DNA of 64,000 bases from JBGPTF01 sp041490445 (lineage in GTDB: Bacteria > Acidobacteriota > Terriglobia > Acidiferrales > UBA7541), in the NCBI GenBank assembly GCA_041490445.1, contig JBGPTF010000003.1:62001-126000 (forward strand). Reading direction: 5' to 3'. The translations under genes were made by a program, and so were the position numbers. Within the stretch, counting starts at the first letter, position 1. Every line of letters begins with the position of its first letter. Under the pieces are notes generated by a model. That model had not been told where the DNA came from. It made no database searches and worked only from the letters and a program-made list of their open reading frames with translations. Shown piece by piece: positions 17,366 to 25,820 of this stretch.

Positions 17366-18760
17366 ATGAGAAAACGCAATGTGGTGACAATTCGTTCTCT
17401 CGCTCGCCGGCTCGGCTGCTTCCTCGCCGCGGGACTGCTGCTCTCCGCAGCGCTCCCGGCGAAGGAGAAGCCGGCCCGGGAATCTGCCCGCGCTGCGAGA
17501 CAGCGATTTGTCACCGAACGTTCCGCCTCGATTCCCACCCAGAGTAATCTCCGGCTGAAACTTCTCACCGACCTTGGCAGCGTTCGCATCCACACGCACG
17601 ACGCCGCTCGCGTCAGCTATACCGTGCGCGTCGAGACGGATTCGGACTCGCCCGAAGCGAAGAACCTGCGCGAGCAGTTCGTCGTCACGGCGAACCACGG
17701 GCCGGCTGGCGCCATCTTGAGCGGCCGCGCCCCGCAGCGCGAAATGGAAGGCCTCCTCTGGGTGACCTTTGACGTCACCGTTCCTTCCAAATACAGCCTC
17801 GACGTGGCAACTGGCGCCGGCAACATCCAGTGTGACGACATCGCCGGCCGCGCAAGCCTGACCACTCAGGGCGGCAACATCACGCTGGGCAATGTGCTTG
17901 GTTCCGCTCACCTCGAGACTATGGGCGGGCACATCGTTGTGCATGATGTTTCGGGCGATCTCAACGCTTCCACCGGGGCCGGCCACGTGACGGCTGGGCA
18001 TGTCGGCGGCACTGCCACCCTGCACACCGGCGGCGGACACATACGCGTCGCATCCGTCGGCCGGGTCGGCAAGTTCGACACCGGCGGCGGCAACATCTCG
18101 CTCAGCGAAGCGGGCGCGGAACTCATGGCTACGACGGTCGGCGGGACAATCGAAGTTGGCGAAGCTTCCGGCTCCATCCGCGCGCGGACCGGCGGTGGCG
18201 GAATCCGCGTGGCAAGGATCGCCGGGCCGACGCAACTCGACACCGGTTCCGGCAGCATCTATCTGACGCAGGTGCTCAGCCCGGTCCACGCTTCCACCGG
18301 CACGGGCACAATCACGGCGTGGATCAATCCCGGCGCGAAACTCTCGCAGCTCACCGAACTCGATTCGGGCGATGGCGACATCGTCGTCTACTTGCCGAAA
18401 CAGTTCGAGATCGTCATCGACGCGCAAATTGCCCGGGGAGACGAGCATCACTTCATCGCCGATCCCGCCTTTCCGCTGAAAGTGAATTACGCGGTTTCGG
18501 AAGGTGGCGGGCGTACTCTCCTCGCCGCCGGCTCCTTGAATGGGGGAAGCAAGATTCTGCGTTTGCGCACTGTCGCGGGTAACATCCGCCTGATCTTGAG
18601 CGACACCTGTTTGCAGCTCCAGAAGCAGGCCTACCAGCAACAGATGGAGAAGCTCCGCACGCAGCTCAGGATGCACTTGGCGCCACCGCCGCCGCAGTTG
18701 GAACCGCCGCCTTCGCAGCTCCCTCCCGAGCAGCCGCCGCCGCGCCGGCCCGGCGAGTAG
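17366..18760 (+). CDS. Secreted DUF4097-type beta-helix protein
   Basis: 464 residues. Signal peptide (LARRLGCFLAAGLLLSAALPA), then a long series of short beta turns with recurring GGG/GGN steps (TTQGGNITLGNV, TMGGHIVVHDV, TGGGHIRVASV, TGGGNISLSE, TVGGTIEVGE, TGGGGIRVAR, TGSGSIYLTQ), the right-handed parallel-beta pattern of DUF4097/adhesin-like proteins. It ends in a coiled stretch and a Pro/Gln-rich tail. It is the first of two DUF4097 genes behind the sigma/anti-sigma pair, 9 bp after the anti-sigma stop. Probably exported to the envelope; biochemical role unknown. Confidence 0.85.
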   Translation: MRKRNVVTIRSLARRLGCFLAAGLLLSAALPAKEKPARESARAARQRFVTERSASIPTQSNLRLKLLTDLGSVRIHTHDAARVSYTVRVETDSDSPEAKNLREQFVVTANHGPAGAILSGRAPQREMEGLLWVTFDVTVPSKYSLDVATGAGNIQCDDIAGRASLTTQGGNITLGNVLGSAHLETMGGHIVVHDVSGDLNASTGAGHVTAGHVGGTATLHTGGGHIRVASVGRVGKFDTGGGNISLSEAGAELMATTVGGTIEVGEASGSIRARTGGGGIRVARIAGPTQLDTGSGSIYLTQVLSPVHASTGTGTITAWINPGAKLSQLTELDSGDGDIVVYLPKQFEIVIDAQIARGDEHHFIADPAFPLKVNYAVSEGGGRTLLAAGSLNGGSKILRLRTVAGNIRLILSDTCLQLQKQAYQQQMEKLRTQLRMHLAPPPPQLEPPPSQLPPEQPPPRRPGE

Positions 18761-18870
18761 GCGCATCCATCGGTGAGACGGATGCCGAGCGCGAGCGTCT
18801 AAGGGTAATGGCAATGCCGAGTCGCTCTCAGGTTCCGGGCCAAGTCATCCTTCTCGAGGGGGGCAGGAAG

Positions 18871-19617
18871 ATGCGCCGAACAGTCTGGGTTCTTGCGTTG
18901 CTTTTGGGCCTTGCGGGCCCCGCGTTTGCGTTCGATCAGGTATTTGACCACACCTATCCGCTGCCTTCCGGGGGCTCGTTCACTCTCGAAAACGTGAACG
19001 GCTCGGTGCAGGTGGAAGGCTGGGAACGCGAGCAGGTGGAAGTTCAGGCCGTCAAGACGGCCCGCCGCAACCAGGCGGATTTGGATCGCGTCCAGGTGGA
19101 AGTCGAAAGCCGCAGCGGCAACGTTACGGTCCGGACGCGTTACCCGCAGGATAGTGGCGTCGACGTGCAGGTCGAGTATCGCGTTCACGTGCCCTACCGG
19201 GTGCTTCTCGGTGAAGTCGCAACCGTGAACGGCAGCGTCCGCGTCAGCGGCATCGAGGGCGCCGGGCACGTTCGTTCGACGAACGGCAACGTGGAGGTGC
19301 TCGACAGCGCCGGCCGCTTCAGCGCGCGCACCACCAACGGCAATATTCGCCTCGAGCTCCGCCGCCTCCCTGACGGCGAGCCGATGGCCCTCGAAACGGT
19401 TAACGGCACCATCGTCCTGGCGCTGCCGCCGGACGCCCGGGCCGACTTGAACGTTCGCAGCATGAACGGCGATTTCCATTCCGATCTCCCGGTCGAAGCC
19501 CGCGGATCTCTTTCGACGCGCGCGTTTCACGGAAAGATCGGTTCGGGCGGGGGCGAAATTACGATCCGCACGATTAACGGCTGGATCCGCTTGGTACAGG
19601 AGCGGCCCAGTATCTGA
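18871..19617 (+). CDS. Secreted DUF4097-family protein
   Basis: 248 residues from ATG 18871, which has GAGGGGGGCAGGAAG upstream; an ATG 63 bp earlier lacks this. Signal peptide MRRTVWVLALLLGLAGPAFA. Repeating beta units: FTLENVNGSVQVEGWEREQ, GEVATVNGSVRVSGIEG, VRSTNGNVEVLDSAG, RTTNGNIRLELR, ETVNGTIVLAL, RSMNGDFHSDL, RTINGWIRLVQ; the NG-[ST/N]-[hydrophobic] step repeats about every 20 residues. Same operon and same fold class as the preceding gene but shorter. Location periplasm or outer membrane. Confidence 0.85.
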   Translation: MRRTVWVLALLLGLAGPAFAFDQVFDHTYPLPSGGSFTLENVNGSVQVEGWEREQVEVQAVKTARRNQADLDRVQVEVESRSGNVTVRTRYPQDSGVDVQVEYRVHVPYRVLLGEVATVNGSVRVSGIEGAGHVRSTNGNVEVLDSAGRFSARTTNGNIRLELRRLPDGEPMALETVNGTIVLALPPDARADLNVRSMNGDFHSDLPVEARGSLSTRAFHGKIGSGGGEITIRTINGWIRLVQERPSI

Positions 19618-19642
19618 TGGCCTTGCGGAACAACGGGAGGAA

Positions 19643-20782
19643 ATGATGCGTATGCGTAGCTATACAAGATTCACAGCCGTGGGTGTGCTGGCTCTCGGGG
19701 CAATGCCCGGAGCGGGCGGCCAGGAGAAATCAAAGCCCGCGCCCGCCGGCGACGAGCAGTGCGCGATGGTTCGGACACTCTCGCCGGATCAGCTCCGGGA
19801 ACTTGAATCACTCCGCCGGAATATCCGGGCAAATCTTTCGGGCCTGAGGGCGCAGATCGCGCAGGAGGTAGCGCAAATGCAGCCGGATAAGCTGGCCCGG
19901 CTCGAGGAAGTCAGAGCCGCGCTGCGGGACTTGCGGCCGGAGCTGGACTCCGAGCCGGTTCGCGAGATGGTTGCCGAGGCGCAGGAATTGGCGCGCCAGG
20001 CCGAACAGGAAGCCCCACCGCCACCGCAGGTCTGGACCTTCGACTCCGGCGGCGAGAGCGGGTGGGTCGGCGTCGAAGTCGGCGAAGTCAGCGCCGAGAA
20101 AGCGAAGGAGCTGAAACTTCCGGCCGTCCGCGGAGTCCTTGTGGCCAATGTCGAGCCCGATAGTCCGGCCGCCAGGGCGGGCCTGAAGGAAAACGACGTG
20201 ATCGCGGAATTCGATCATCAGGCCGTCGAAGGCGTCGTGCAATTCCGGCGCCTCGTTCGTGAAACGCCGCCGGGCCGCTCCGTCCCCATCACCGTCTGGC
20301 GCAACGGCGTCGCGCAGAGCCTGAACATCGAAATCGGCGACCGCGGCCGCCTGCTCCGACGCGAAATGCGCCGCGTCGAGCCGCGCATCCTCACTGCGCC
20401 GCACTCGTTCGACTTCAATTTCGAGATGCCCGACTTTCTCTTCGACTCGACTCCGCTCTTGGGAATCGGTGCGGAGGATCTGAACGGCCAGCTCGGCGCC
20501 TATTTCGGCGCGCCGGGCGGCGAGGGCGTCCTGGTGCGCGAAGTGCGCTCCGGCTCGCCGGCCGAAAAGGCGGGGCTCAAGGCGGGCGACGTGATCACCA
20601 AGGTGGGCGGCGAGACGGTCAAATCGGTCTCGCAGCTCCGTGAACGTCTCCGCGACAAGCGCGACGAGAAGACCGTGCCGCTCAGCCTGCTCCGCAAAGG
20701 CTCCTCGCTGACAGTCCAGGTCGAACTCGAGAAGCCGAAGCCGGTCGAACACACTCGCATCACCCGGCGCACCGTCTTGTAA
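19643..20782 (+). CDS. Secreted protein with two PDZ domains and no protease domain
   Basis: 379 residues. Hydrophobic N-terminus (VGVLALGAMPGAGG), a predicted coiled coil (about 50-110, LSPDQLRELESLRRNIRANL onward), then PDZ1 (WVGVEVGEVSAEKAKELKLP ... ARAGLKENDVIAEFDHQAVE) and PDZ2 (LGIGAEDLNGQLGAYFG ... AGLKAGDVITKVGGETVKSV). Both look like DegP/HtrA-type PDZ folds, but there is no trypsin-like domain, so it is a scaffold or sensor rather than a protease. GGGAGG ribosome site. Last gene of the sigma operon; a strong terminator follows. Confidence 0.86.
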   Translation: MMRMRSYTRFTAVGVLALGAMPGAGGQEKSKPAPAGDEQCAMVRTLSPDQLRELESLRRNIRANLSGLRAQIAQEVAQMQPDKLARLEEVRAALRDLRPELDSEPVREMVAEAQELARQAEQEAPPPPQVWTFDSGGESGWVGVEVGEVSAEKAKELKLPAVRGVLVANVEPDSPAARAGLKENDVIAEFDHQAVEGVVQFRRLVRETPPGRSVPITVWRNGVAQSLNIEIGDRGRLLRREMRRVEPRILTAPHSFDFNFEMPDFLFDSTPLLGIGAEDLNGQLGAYFGAPGGEGVLVREVRSGSPAEKAGLKAGDVITKVGGETVKSVSQLRERLRDKRDEKTVPLSLLRKGSSLTVQVELEKPKPVEHTRITRRTVL

Positions 20783-20813
20783 CTCGCCCGCCGCTCATTC
20801 GCACTTTCGCGGG

Positions 20814-20846
20814 AAGGCCCGGATTTCCTCCGGGCCTTTCTGTTTT
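20814..20846 (+). terminator. Rho-independent terminator after the sigma operon
   Basis: Perfect 10-bp stem AAGGCCCGGA (20814-20823) / TCCGGGCCTT (20829-20838) with a 5-nt loop, followed by a T-rich run (TTCTGTTTT). It marks the end of the plus-strand sigma/anti-sigma/DUF4097/PDZ transcript. Confidence 0.9.
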
Positions 20847-20945
20847 CTCCTCGAACGAACCTCTGCACCCGTGAAATCTCCCATCGGCTCGCGCGTATAC
20901 ACAAGAAAGAGCAAGCGCATTCAACATTCGGTTTCGGAGGTTCCT

Positions 20946-22106
20946 ATGAACGCCATCGGTGCTGCCCGGGTGCGGGCGCCTGGCTTCTGGCTCGCGGCGT
21001 GCCTTTTGGGCGCACTCGCCTCTGGACCGCTCCTCGCGCAAGCTCAGGACGTCGGCTCCAGCGACGCGCAGCAGAAGGCTCTGATCGAGGAAGGACGGAA
21101 GCAGTTGGCTGAGGCCGAGAACGCCAAGACCGAAGAGGCTTATCAGACGGCGGAAGCGACGTTTGATCGCGCGGTCCATCTCAATCCTAAAGACGGGCTC
21201 GCCCTCGCCTATCGCGCCCTGGCCCAGATGAGCCACGCAGGTCTGCTCGCGAAGCTCGGACAGTTCGGGCCTTCCGGGGAACTCACGAATAATGCGATTC
21301 GCGACCTCGACCGCGCCATCGAACTCAGCCCCGACGATTTGACCGTACGTCTGTTGCGCGGCCTCAGCTACGCGCAGTTTCCGAGCTTCATGAACAAGGC
21401 CGGCACGGCGCAGGCGGACCTCGAAACCTCCAGCCGGCATCCGAAATTTGCTTCGCTCCCGGACTCGTCCCGCGCGCAAGTGTTCTACATGCTCGGGCGG
21501 CTCTATCTCTCGAAGAGTGATGAGAAGGCTGCGGCGCGGGCCTGGCAGCAGGCGGTCGAAGCCGGGCTGGATACTCCCTCCGGCAAAGCCGCGCAGCGGG
21601 AACTCGGCAAGCTCTCTCTCCCGCCGCAAGCCGCCAACCCCGAAGGCAAGCGGATGCCCGACCGCTTCCCGCAAGTCAACCCGGAAACTTCGCCGGTCAT
21701 CGTCGCAGCCAGCATCACCTTTCCGGGTCGCACCCTCACGGCGGATCCTGATTCGCTCGGTCCGAAGATGCGCGAGTTTCTTGAGAATCTCGCCAAACAA
21801 CCGGGCCTGCTGGCTGTCCATCGGCTCGCGAGCCTCGATAAGCCGGGCATGCTCGTCATTCTGACTTGGTGGGAGAACAAAGCGGCGCTCAATCGCTGGT
21901 TCTACAGCGATGTCCATCAAGGAATGATTCACTGGGCCTACGGCGAGCAACAGCACGCAGCGGATTCGCGCTCTGCGAGCGCGCCCGCTTCCGGGCGCAC
22001 GATGACCGAAGCAGGTCAAATCGCCATGGAGTTGTTTACCACCCTGCCCGGCGGCATTCAGTATGGCGGCGGCATCGGCCCCAAGCTCCCCGACAAGCCG
22101 GAATGA
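20946..22106 (+). CDS. Secreted TPR protein with C-terminal monooxygenase-like (ABM) domain
   Basis: 386 residues from ATG 20946 (CGGAGG seven bases upstream). Signal peptide (FWLAACLLGALASGPLLAQA). Then TPR-like helices (AYQTAEATFDRAVHLNPKDG, AIRDLDRAIELSPDDLTVRL, AQVFYMLGRLYLSKSDEKAA). After a linker comes VIVAASITFPGRTL ... FLENLAKQPGLLAVHRLASL ... MLVILTWWENKAALNRWFYS, resembling the antibiotic-biosynthesis-monooxygenase/dimeric alpha-beta-barrel fold. It is separated from the upstream operon by the terminator. Function unknown; the ABM assignment is from pattern only. Confidence 0.7.
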   Translation: MNAIGAARVRAPGFWLAACLLGALASGPLLAQAQDVGSSDAQQKALIEEGRKQLAEAENAKTEEAYQTAEATFDRAVHLNPKDGLALAYRALAQMSHAGLLAKLGQFGPSGELTNNAIRDLDRAIELSPDDLTVRLLRGLSYAQFPSFMNKAGTAQADLETSSRHPKFASLPDSSRAQVFYMLGRLYLSKSDEKAAARAWQQAVEAGLDTPSGKAAQRELGKLSLPPQAANPEGKRMPDRFPQVNPETSPVIVAASITFPGRTLTADPDSLGPKMREFLENLAKQPGLLAVHRLASLDKPGMLVILTWWENKAALNRWFYSDVHQGMIHWAYGEQQHAADSRSASAPASGRTMTEAGQIAMELFTTLPGGIQYGGGIGPKLPDKPE

Positions 22107-22131
22107 AGAGGTTCCACTGCCGTCAGGCGGG

Positions 22132-22896
22132 CTACTCGCGGATAGCTTCGGCGTTGGCGGCGGGCGCGGCGAGGCGCACGAGCTTCAGCTTGTCGAAGTA
22201 GAGGTCAATTTCGAGGTCTTCACTGCGCACGCGGAGCAGCTCGGCCTTCGCCCCGCCAATCATTTCTGGCCCGGCATCTTCCAGAGTCACTTTTCCCGGC
22301 GCCATGGATTGCGGCACGAACACTTGAAAGGCCTGCGGACCTTTTTTCTGCCAGTCGTACAACCGCGCCAGCAGGGCGTACTGGTGATAGAAATTATTGT
22401 CGAGGATCACCACGTTTGGCGTGTTGAAGAAAAATTGCTGCGTGAAAGGTTTGGATCCTTCGAGGCGCAAATCCACCGTCGCCGTCCCCCCGGCGAAATC
22501 CACGGTGGCCGAAGCCTTCTTCGCACCCTGCGAGGACCACTCATAATGTTTCGGCGTGCCGTCCGCGTTCAGCCGCAGAGTCGCGCTGAGCTTCGTCGCC
22601 TCGCCCTGCGGCGGCGTTACTTCGGCATTGCCCCGCGCCACCCACCCGGCGCCATCGCGCGAGATTTCAAAATCTTCCTTTCCCGCTTCCTTCCCGTCCA
22701 CCACGATCCGGAACTTGCCTTTTTCCTGAACGAATACTGGACTGTGCGCCTTTTCCGCAGATTGCATCCCACGCGACGACTCCGAAGCTCGCGCGCCTGC
22801 GGTTCCTGTGGCGAGGAGAAGTGTCGCGAACGCGCCGCAGATCGCTCCGATCGAGGCAACCTTGCGAAGTACAAGATGGGTCTGGCGAAGATTCAT
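22132..22896 (-). CDS. Secreted hypothetical protein
   Basis: 254 residues with a signal peptide-like start (VASIGAICGAFATLLLATGTAGARA) and a mature part rich in beta strands (FRIVVDGKEAGKEDFEISRD, LSATLRLNADGTPKHYEWSS, ATVDLRLEGSKPFTQQFFFN). The layout recalls proteins that hold a lipid or polyketide-like ligand, but I do not recognise a named family. Its ATG overlaps the shikimate kinase stop codon (ATGA), so it is translated from the same mRNA as the upstream sigma/anti-sigma/DUF4097/aroK genes. Confidence 0.72.
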   Translation of the reverse strand: MNLRQTHLVLRKVASIGAICGAFATLLLATGTAGARASESSRGMQSAEKAHSPVFVQEKGKFRIVVDGKEAGKEDFEISRDGAGWVARGNAEVTPPQGEATKLSATLRLNADGTPKHYEWSSQGAKKASATVDFAGGTATVDLRLEGSKPFTQQFFFNTPNVVILDNNFYHQYALLARLYDWQKKGPQAFQVFVPQSMAPGKVTLEDAGPEMIGGAKAELLRVRSEDLEIDLYFDKLKLVRLAAPAANAEAIRE

Positions 22897-23483
22897 GCGG
22901 GCACCCGTTCCAGAATTCCAAGCTTTAGAATCTGTTCGACGACGCGCAACGGCTCTACCGCGCTTTCCACACGGTGATCCGCCTGCTCATAAAACGGTCG
23001 CCGCTCCTCATAGAGCTGGCGGAAGCTGTCTTCATCGCGAAACAGCGGCCGGTTTGTAATGCGGGCGCAGCGGCGGAAGAGCTCTTCGATCGGGCAGTGT
23101 AGCCAGACAATCACGCAGCCGGCTTCGCGCAGGCGCGCCAGGTTGCGCGGCTGTGCAATCGTCCCGCCGCCCAGCGCCACCACGCAGCGTTTGTTTTGTT
23201 CCACGCCTTCGCCGAGGATGCGCCCCAGCTCTTCGTATTCCAGATCGCGAAACGCCGGCTCGCCGTGCTGCCGGAAAATCTCGGGGATGCTGAGGCCGGC
23301 TCGCTCGATGATCCGCTTGTCCAGATCCACGTAGTGCCAGCCGGCCTGCCGCGCCAGCAGGCGGGCAACGGTGCTCTTGCCGCAGCCCATGAAGCCGGTC
23401 AGGCAGAGGAATCGCAGGGGGTGGTTGTCGCCGGCTGGCGGCATCGTAGTCAAGGAACAATCGCTCGCAGGCTCGCGCGTCAA
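22893..23483 (-). CDS. aroK: Shikimate kinase
   Basis: 196 residues. Phosphorylates shikimate to shikimate-3-phosphate for aromatic amino acids. Walker A LTGFMGCGKSTVARLLA; shikimate-binding YVDLDKRIIERAGLSIPEIF with the FRDLEYEEL arm; ALGGGTIAQPRNL; and the RPLFRDEDSFRQLYEERRPFY lid/adenine region. Start is either TTG 23483, overlapping the preceding stop as TTGA, or internal ATG 23444; neither has a clear Shine-Dalgarno, and the overlap favours TTG. A housekeeping enzyme inside a sigma/anti-sigma operon is unexpected. Confidence 0.93.
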   Translation of the reverse strand: MTREPASDCSLTTMPPAGDNHPLRFLCLTGFMGCGKSTVARLLARQAGWHYVDLDKRIIERAGLSIPEIFRQHGEPAFRDLEYEELGRILGEGVEQNKRCVVALGGGTIAQPRNLARLREAGCVIVWLHCPIEELFRRCARITNRPLFRDEDSFRQLYEERRPFYEQADHRVESAVEPLRVVEQILKLGILERVPA

Positions 23484-24358
23484 TCGCGCTTGCGGATGCT
23501 GATTGTACCACTGAACGAATTCAGCTCCACCTTGGCGAGGCCGTCATTGTACGTTCCAAACAGGCTGCGGGAGTAGCGGGGAGCCTGATTGCTGGAATGT
23601 TTCGGCGGAGTCAGCTTCGCTTCGTTGATCACTCTGCCCTGAATCGAGGTGGCGCTCAAATCGAACGACGTTCCCTGCGAATAACGCACTTCAATTGGCC
23701 CGCTGTAATTCTTCAGGGAGTACATGCCGTTCGGCAGAAAGTCGCCCTGGAAGAAAAGGCTGCCTGTCCCGGTCTGGAAGTGCACGTTGTTGCTCCGGTT
23801 TTCGAACACCCGCAGATTGCCACTGATCGAGCGGGCGTCAATGCGCCCATAACACCGCATGCAATCAAACGAGCCGCCCACCGTGCTGATCGTCAAATAG
23901 CCGCCGGCATTCTCGAGTTGCACGCCGGCAGCAACCGTCTCCACCGTCGTGTCGCCCATCACATCCGTCACCGCCACCGTGCCGGAGTCGTTGTGAACCT
24001 GGAGCTCGGCGTTTTCGGGGACGGAAACTTCATAATCCGCCCGCAATTCGCTCGGGCTCACGTTGTTCGAGAGTAGATGAGTGACCAGTTCGATCCGGTT
24101 GCCGTTCTGCTCCGCGTCCACTTCCACTTTGTCGCTGGGGTGGTCCGCAACCACCATCACTTCCTGCTTCGGCCACGACCGGATCGTGATCAGTCCGTTC
24201 GGGTTGTGCACAATCACGACGGCCTTGTCCGAAACCGGAAAATGTTTTTCGATGTGATGCGCGAACACCGGCGCCGGCAGCGCGAGCAGCCATGCTGCGC
24301 ATCCAGCCCAGGCGAGGAGGCGGAAGCCGCGTTGCATCCGTGTGGGGGCTGTCTTCAC
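23480..24358 (-). CDS. Secreted DUF4097-family protein
   Basis: 292 residues. Signal peptide (LLAWAGCAAWLLALPAPVFA), then beta repeats with the DUF4097 look: VIVHNPNGLITIRSWPKQE, LQVHNDSGTVAVTDVMGD, LENAGGYLTISTVGGSF, RSISGNLRVFENRSN, GTGSLFFQGDFLP, ELNSFSGTISIRKRD. A Cys pair (FDCMRCYGR) is present. GTG start overlapping the anti-sigma stop (GTGA), so translation is coupled. Counterpart of the DUF4097 genes in the facing operon at 17-20 kb. Confidence 0.84.
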   Translation of the reverse strand: MKTAPTRMQRGFRLLAWAGCAAWLLALPAPVFAHHIEKHFPVSDKAVVIVHNPNGLITIRSWPKQEVMVVADHPSDKVEVDAEQNGNRIELVTHLLSNNVSPSELRADYEVSVPENAELQVHNDSGTVAVTDVMGDTTVETVAAGVQLENAGGYLTISTVGGSFDCMRCYGRIDARSISGNLRVFENRSNNVHFQTGTGSLFFQGDFLPNGMYSLKNYSGPIEVRYSQGTSFDLSATSIQGRVINEAKLTPPKHSSNQAPRYSRSLFGTYNDGLAKVELNSFSGTISIRKRD

Positions 24359-25014
24359 TGTGAATCCATCCCCCGTTCGCTCATCGTGGCAAGCAGCGCC
24401 GCCTTCTGCTTGTAGGCCCCATACAGATAATCGCGCGTCATCTCATTTTCGGGATCTTCCCGCACGCTTTTTTCACACACCGCAATCATGTTGTCAACGA
24501 TGGCCATGTTCTGGTGCAGGGAAGCCGCTACGGCCGGGTCATAGCTCCTGGCGTTGATGATGCCGCTCTGCTGGACGCTGGCGAGCTGCGTCGCCACGGA
24601 ATCGCTGGCAATCTGCGTGCGCGCGAGCCACTGCGCTTCGTTTGCCCGATAGCTGCTCTGATAGCCGAGCAACACTCCTCCGACGGCCATCAGCGTGAGG
24701 AACGCGCCCGTCAGCGCCGGCCGGGGCACAAGAGCAAACAACCCGGCCAGGCGCTCCGCCCAGCCGGGCTGGTGAATCAATCCTTGCGCTTCGAGTTCGG
24801 TTTGCAAACGATGCCACACGCGTGCAGGAGGAGCCACATCTTCCGCGCCCAGTTCGAGTCCTGCAGTTTGGATCGCCTCCAGATCGGCAAGCACGCCGCG
24901 GCAACGCGCGCAACTGCGGAGATGTTCTGCCGTGCCCGGCAGGCGGTCGCCTTCCATCCACCCACCTGCAAATTCGAGAAAATCGTTACACGCAATGTTC
25001 GCCATCTTCCTCAT
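24355..25014 (-). CDS. Zinc-finger anti-sigma factor
   Basis: 219 residues. N-terminal zf-HC2: NIACNDFLEFAGGWMEGDRL and AEHLRSCARCRGVLADLE (HxxxCxxC). One membrane helix LTGAFLTLMAVGGVLLGYQS (about 100-119). The periplasmic C-terminus is helical (MAIVDNMIAVCEKSVRED, YLYGAYKQKAALLATM). ATG overlaps the sigma stop (ATGA). It should hold the upstream-encoded ECF sigma inactive at the membrane. Unlike the 16.3-kb anti-sigma it has no HEAT repeats. Confidence 0.88.
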   Translation of the reverse strand: MRKMANIACNDFLEFAGGWMEGDRLPGTAEHLRSCARCRGVLADLEAIQTAGLELGAEDVAPPARVWHRLQTELEAQGLIHQPGWAERLAGLFALVPRPALTGAFLTLMAVGGVLLGYQSSYRANEAQWLARTQIASDSVATQLASVQQSGIINARSYDPAVAASLHQNMAIVDNMIAVCEKSVREDPENEMTRDYLYGAYKQKAALLATMSERGMDSQ

Positions 25015-25724
25015 TCCTTGCCAGTGGGGTCGTCCTTCGCCCCCTGGCGTGCCGCGCGCGCTATTTCACGCTGTGTTTCGTGAAGCAATTCGCGGAGCCG
25101 CATGCGCGCCTTGTGCAACTGCGATTTCGAATTTCCGATCGAGCATCCCATGATCTCCGCAATCTCGTTGTGCTCGTACCCTTGCACGTCGTGCAGCACA
25201 AACACGGCCTTGTATCCGGGCGGCAATTCTTCCACCGCCCGTTGTAAATTCAGCCGGTCGATCGAGCCGCTAAGCCGCAAATCCGGCCCGCCGAAATCCC
25301 GCCGTGGCCCACCCTCTTCCTCATCCGGTTCCGTCGCCTCTTCGAGCGAGGATTCATTCGCCGTCTTCTTCCGCAGGCGCATCAGCACCACGTTGACGGC
25401 CAGCCGGTGCAGCCACGTTGAGAACGCCGATTCCCCGCGGAATGTCGCAATCTTCCGGAACAACTGTAGGAACGCTTCCTGAGTCAGGTCTTCCGCTTCG
25501 GCGGTATTGCTCACCATGCGTAGGCACAACGAATAAACCCGGCGGCTATGGAGCTGATACAAGCGCTCGAACGCCGCTGCGTCCCCTTGTTGGGCCAGCC
25601 GGATCGCCTCTGCTTCCGGCAACTCCCCGGGCTCGTTTCGTCTCGCTCGGGCCACTATCCCGTCGGGACGCTTCCCTAGGTGCGATGCGTCCCTTGCTCC
25701 AGAAGTTGTACTTGCGGTTCGCAA
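25011..25724 (-). CDS. ECF-type RNA polymerase sigma factor
   Basis: 237 residues. Region 2: EAIRLAQQGDAAAFERLYQL, AEDLTQEAFLQLFRKIATFR, SAFSTWLHRLAVNVVLMRLR. Region 4: ELPPGYKAVFVLHDVQGYEH and IAEIMGCSIGNSKSQLHKAR. An acidic linker (EEATEPDEEEGG) separates them. The first about 30 residues are Arg/Ser-rich and may not be translated: the TTG at 25724 has no ribosome site, and GTG 25655 is an alternative. Heads a five-gene minus-strand operon in which every junction is a 4-nt overlap. Confidence 0.92.
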   Translation of the reverse strand: MRTASTTSGARDASHLGKRPDGIVARARRNEPGELPEAEAIRLAQQGDAAAFERLYQLHSRRVYSLCLRMVSNTAEAEDLTQEAFLQLFRKIATFRGESAFSTWLHRLAVNVVLMRLRKKTANESSLEEATEPDEEEGGPRRDFGGPDLRLSGSIDRLNLQRAVEELPPGYKAVFVLHDVQGYEHNEIAEIMGCSIGNSKSQLHKARMRLRELLHETQREIARAARQGAKDDPTGKE

Positions 25725-25820
25725 GTGGCACGGCCGATGGAATCCGCCGCGCTGAACTGCCTCCCTTTGCGGAAGGTGTCCGAAAATCCGTCCTATTGTC
25801 TTAGGATTCGCTCCGCGCGT

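Noticed and set aside
16166..18814. Long minus-strand frame opposite the anti-sigma and DUF4097 genes
   Set aside because: No recognisable motifs; opposite strand of genes with clear signal peptides and zinc-finger motifs.
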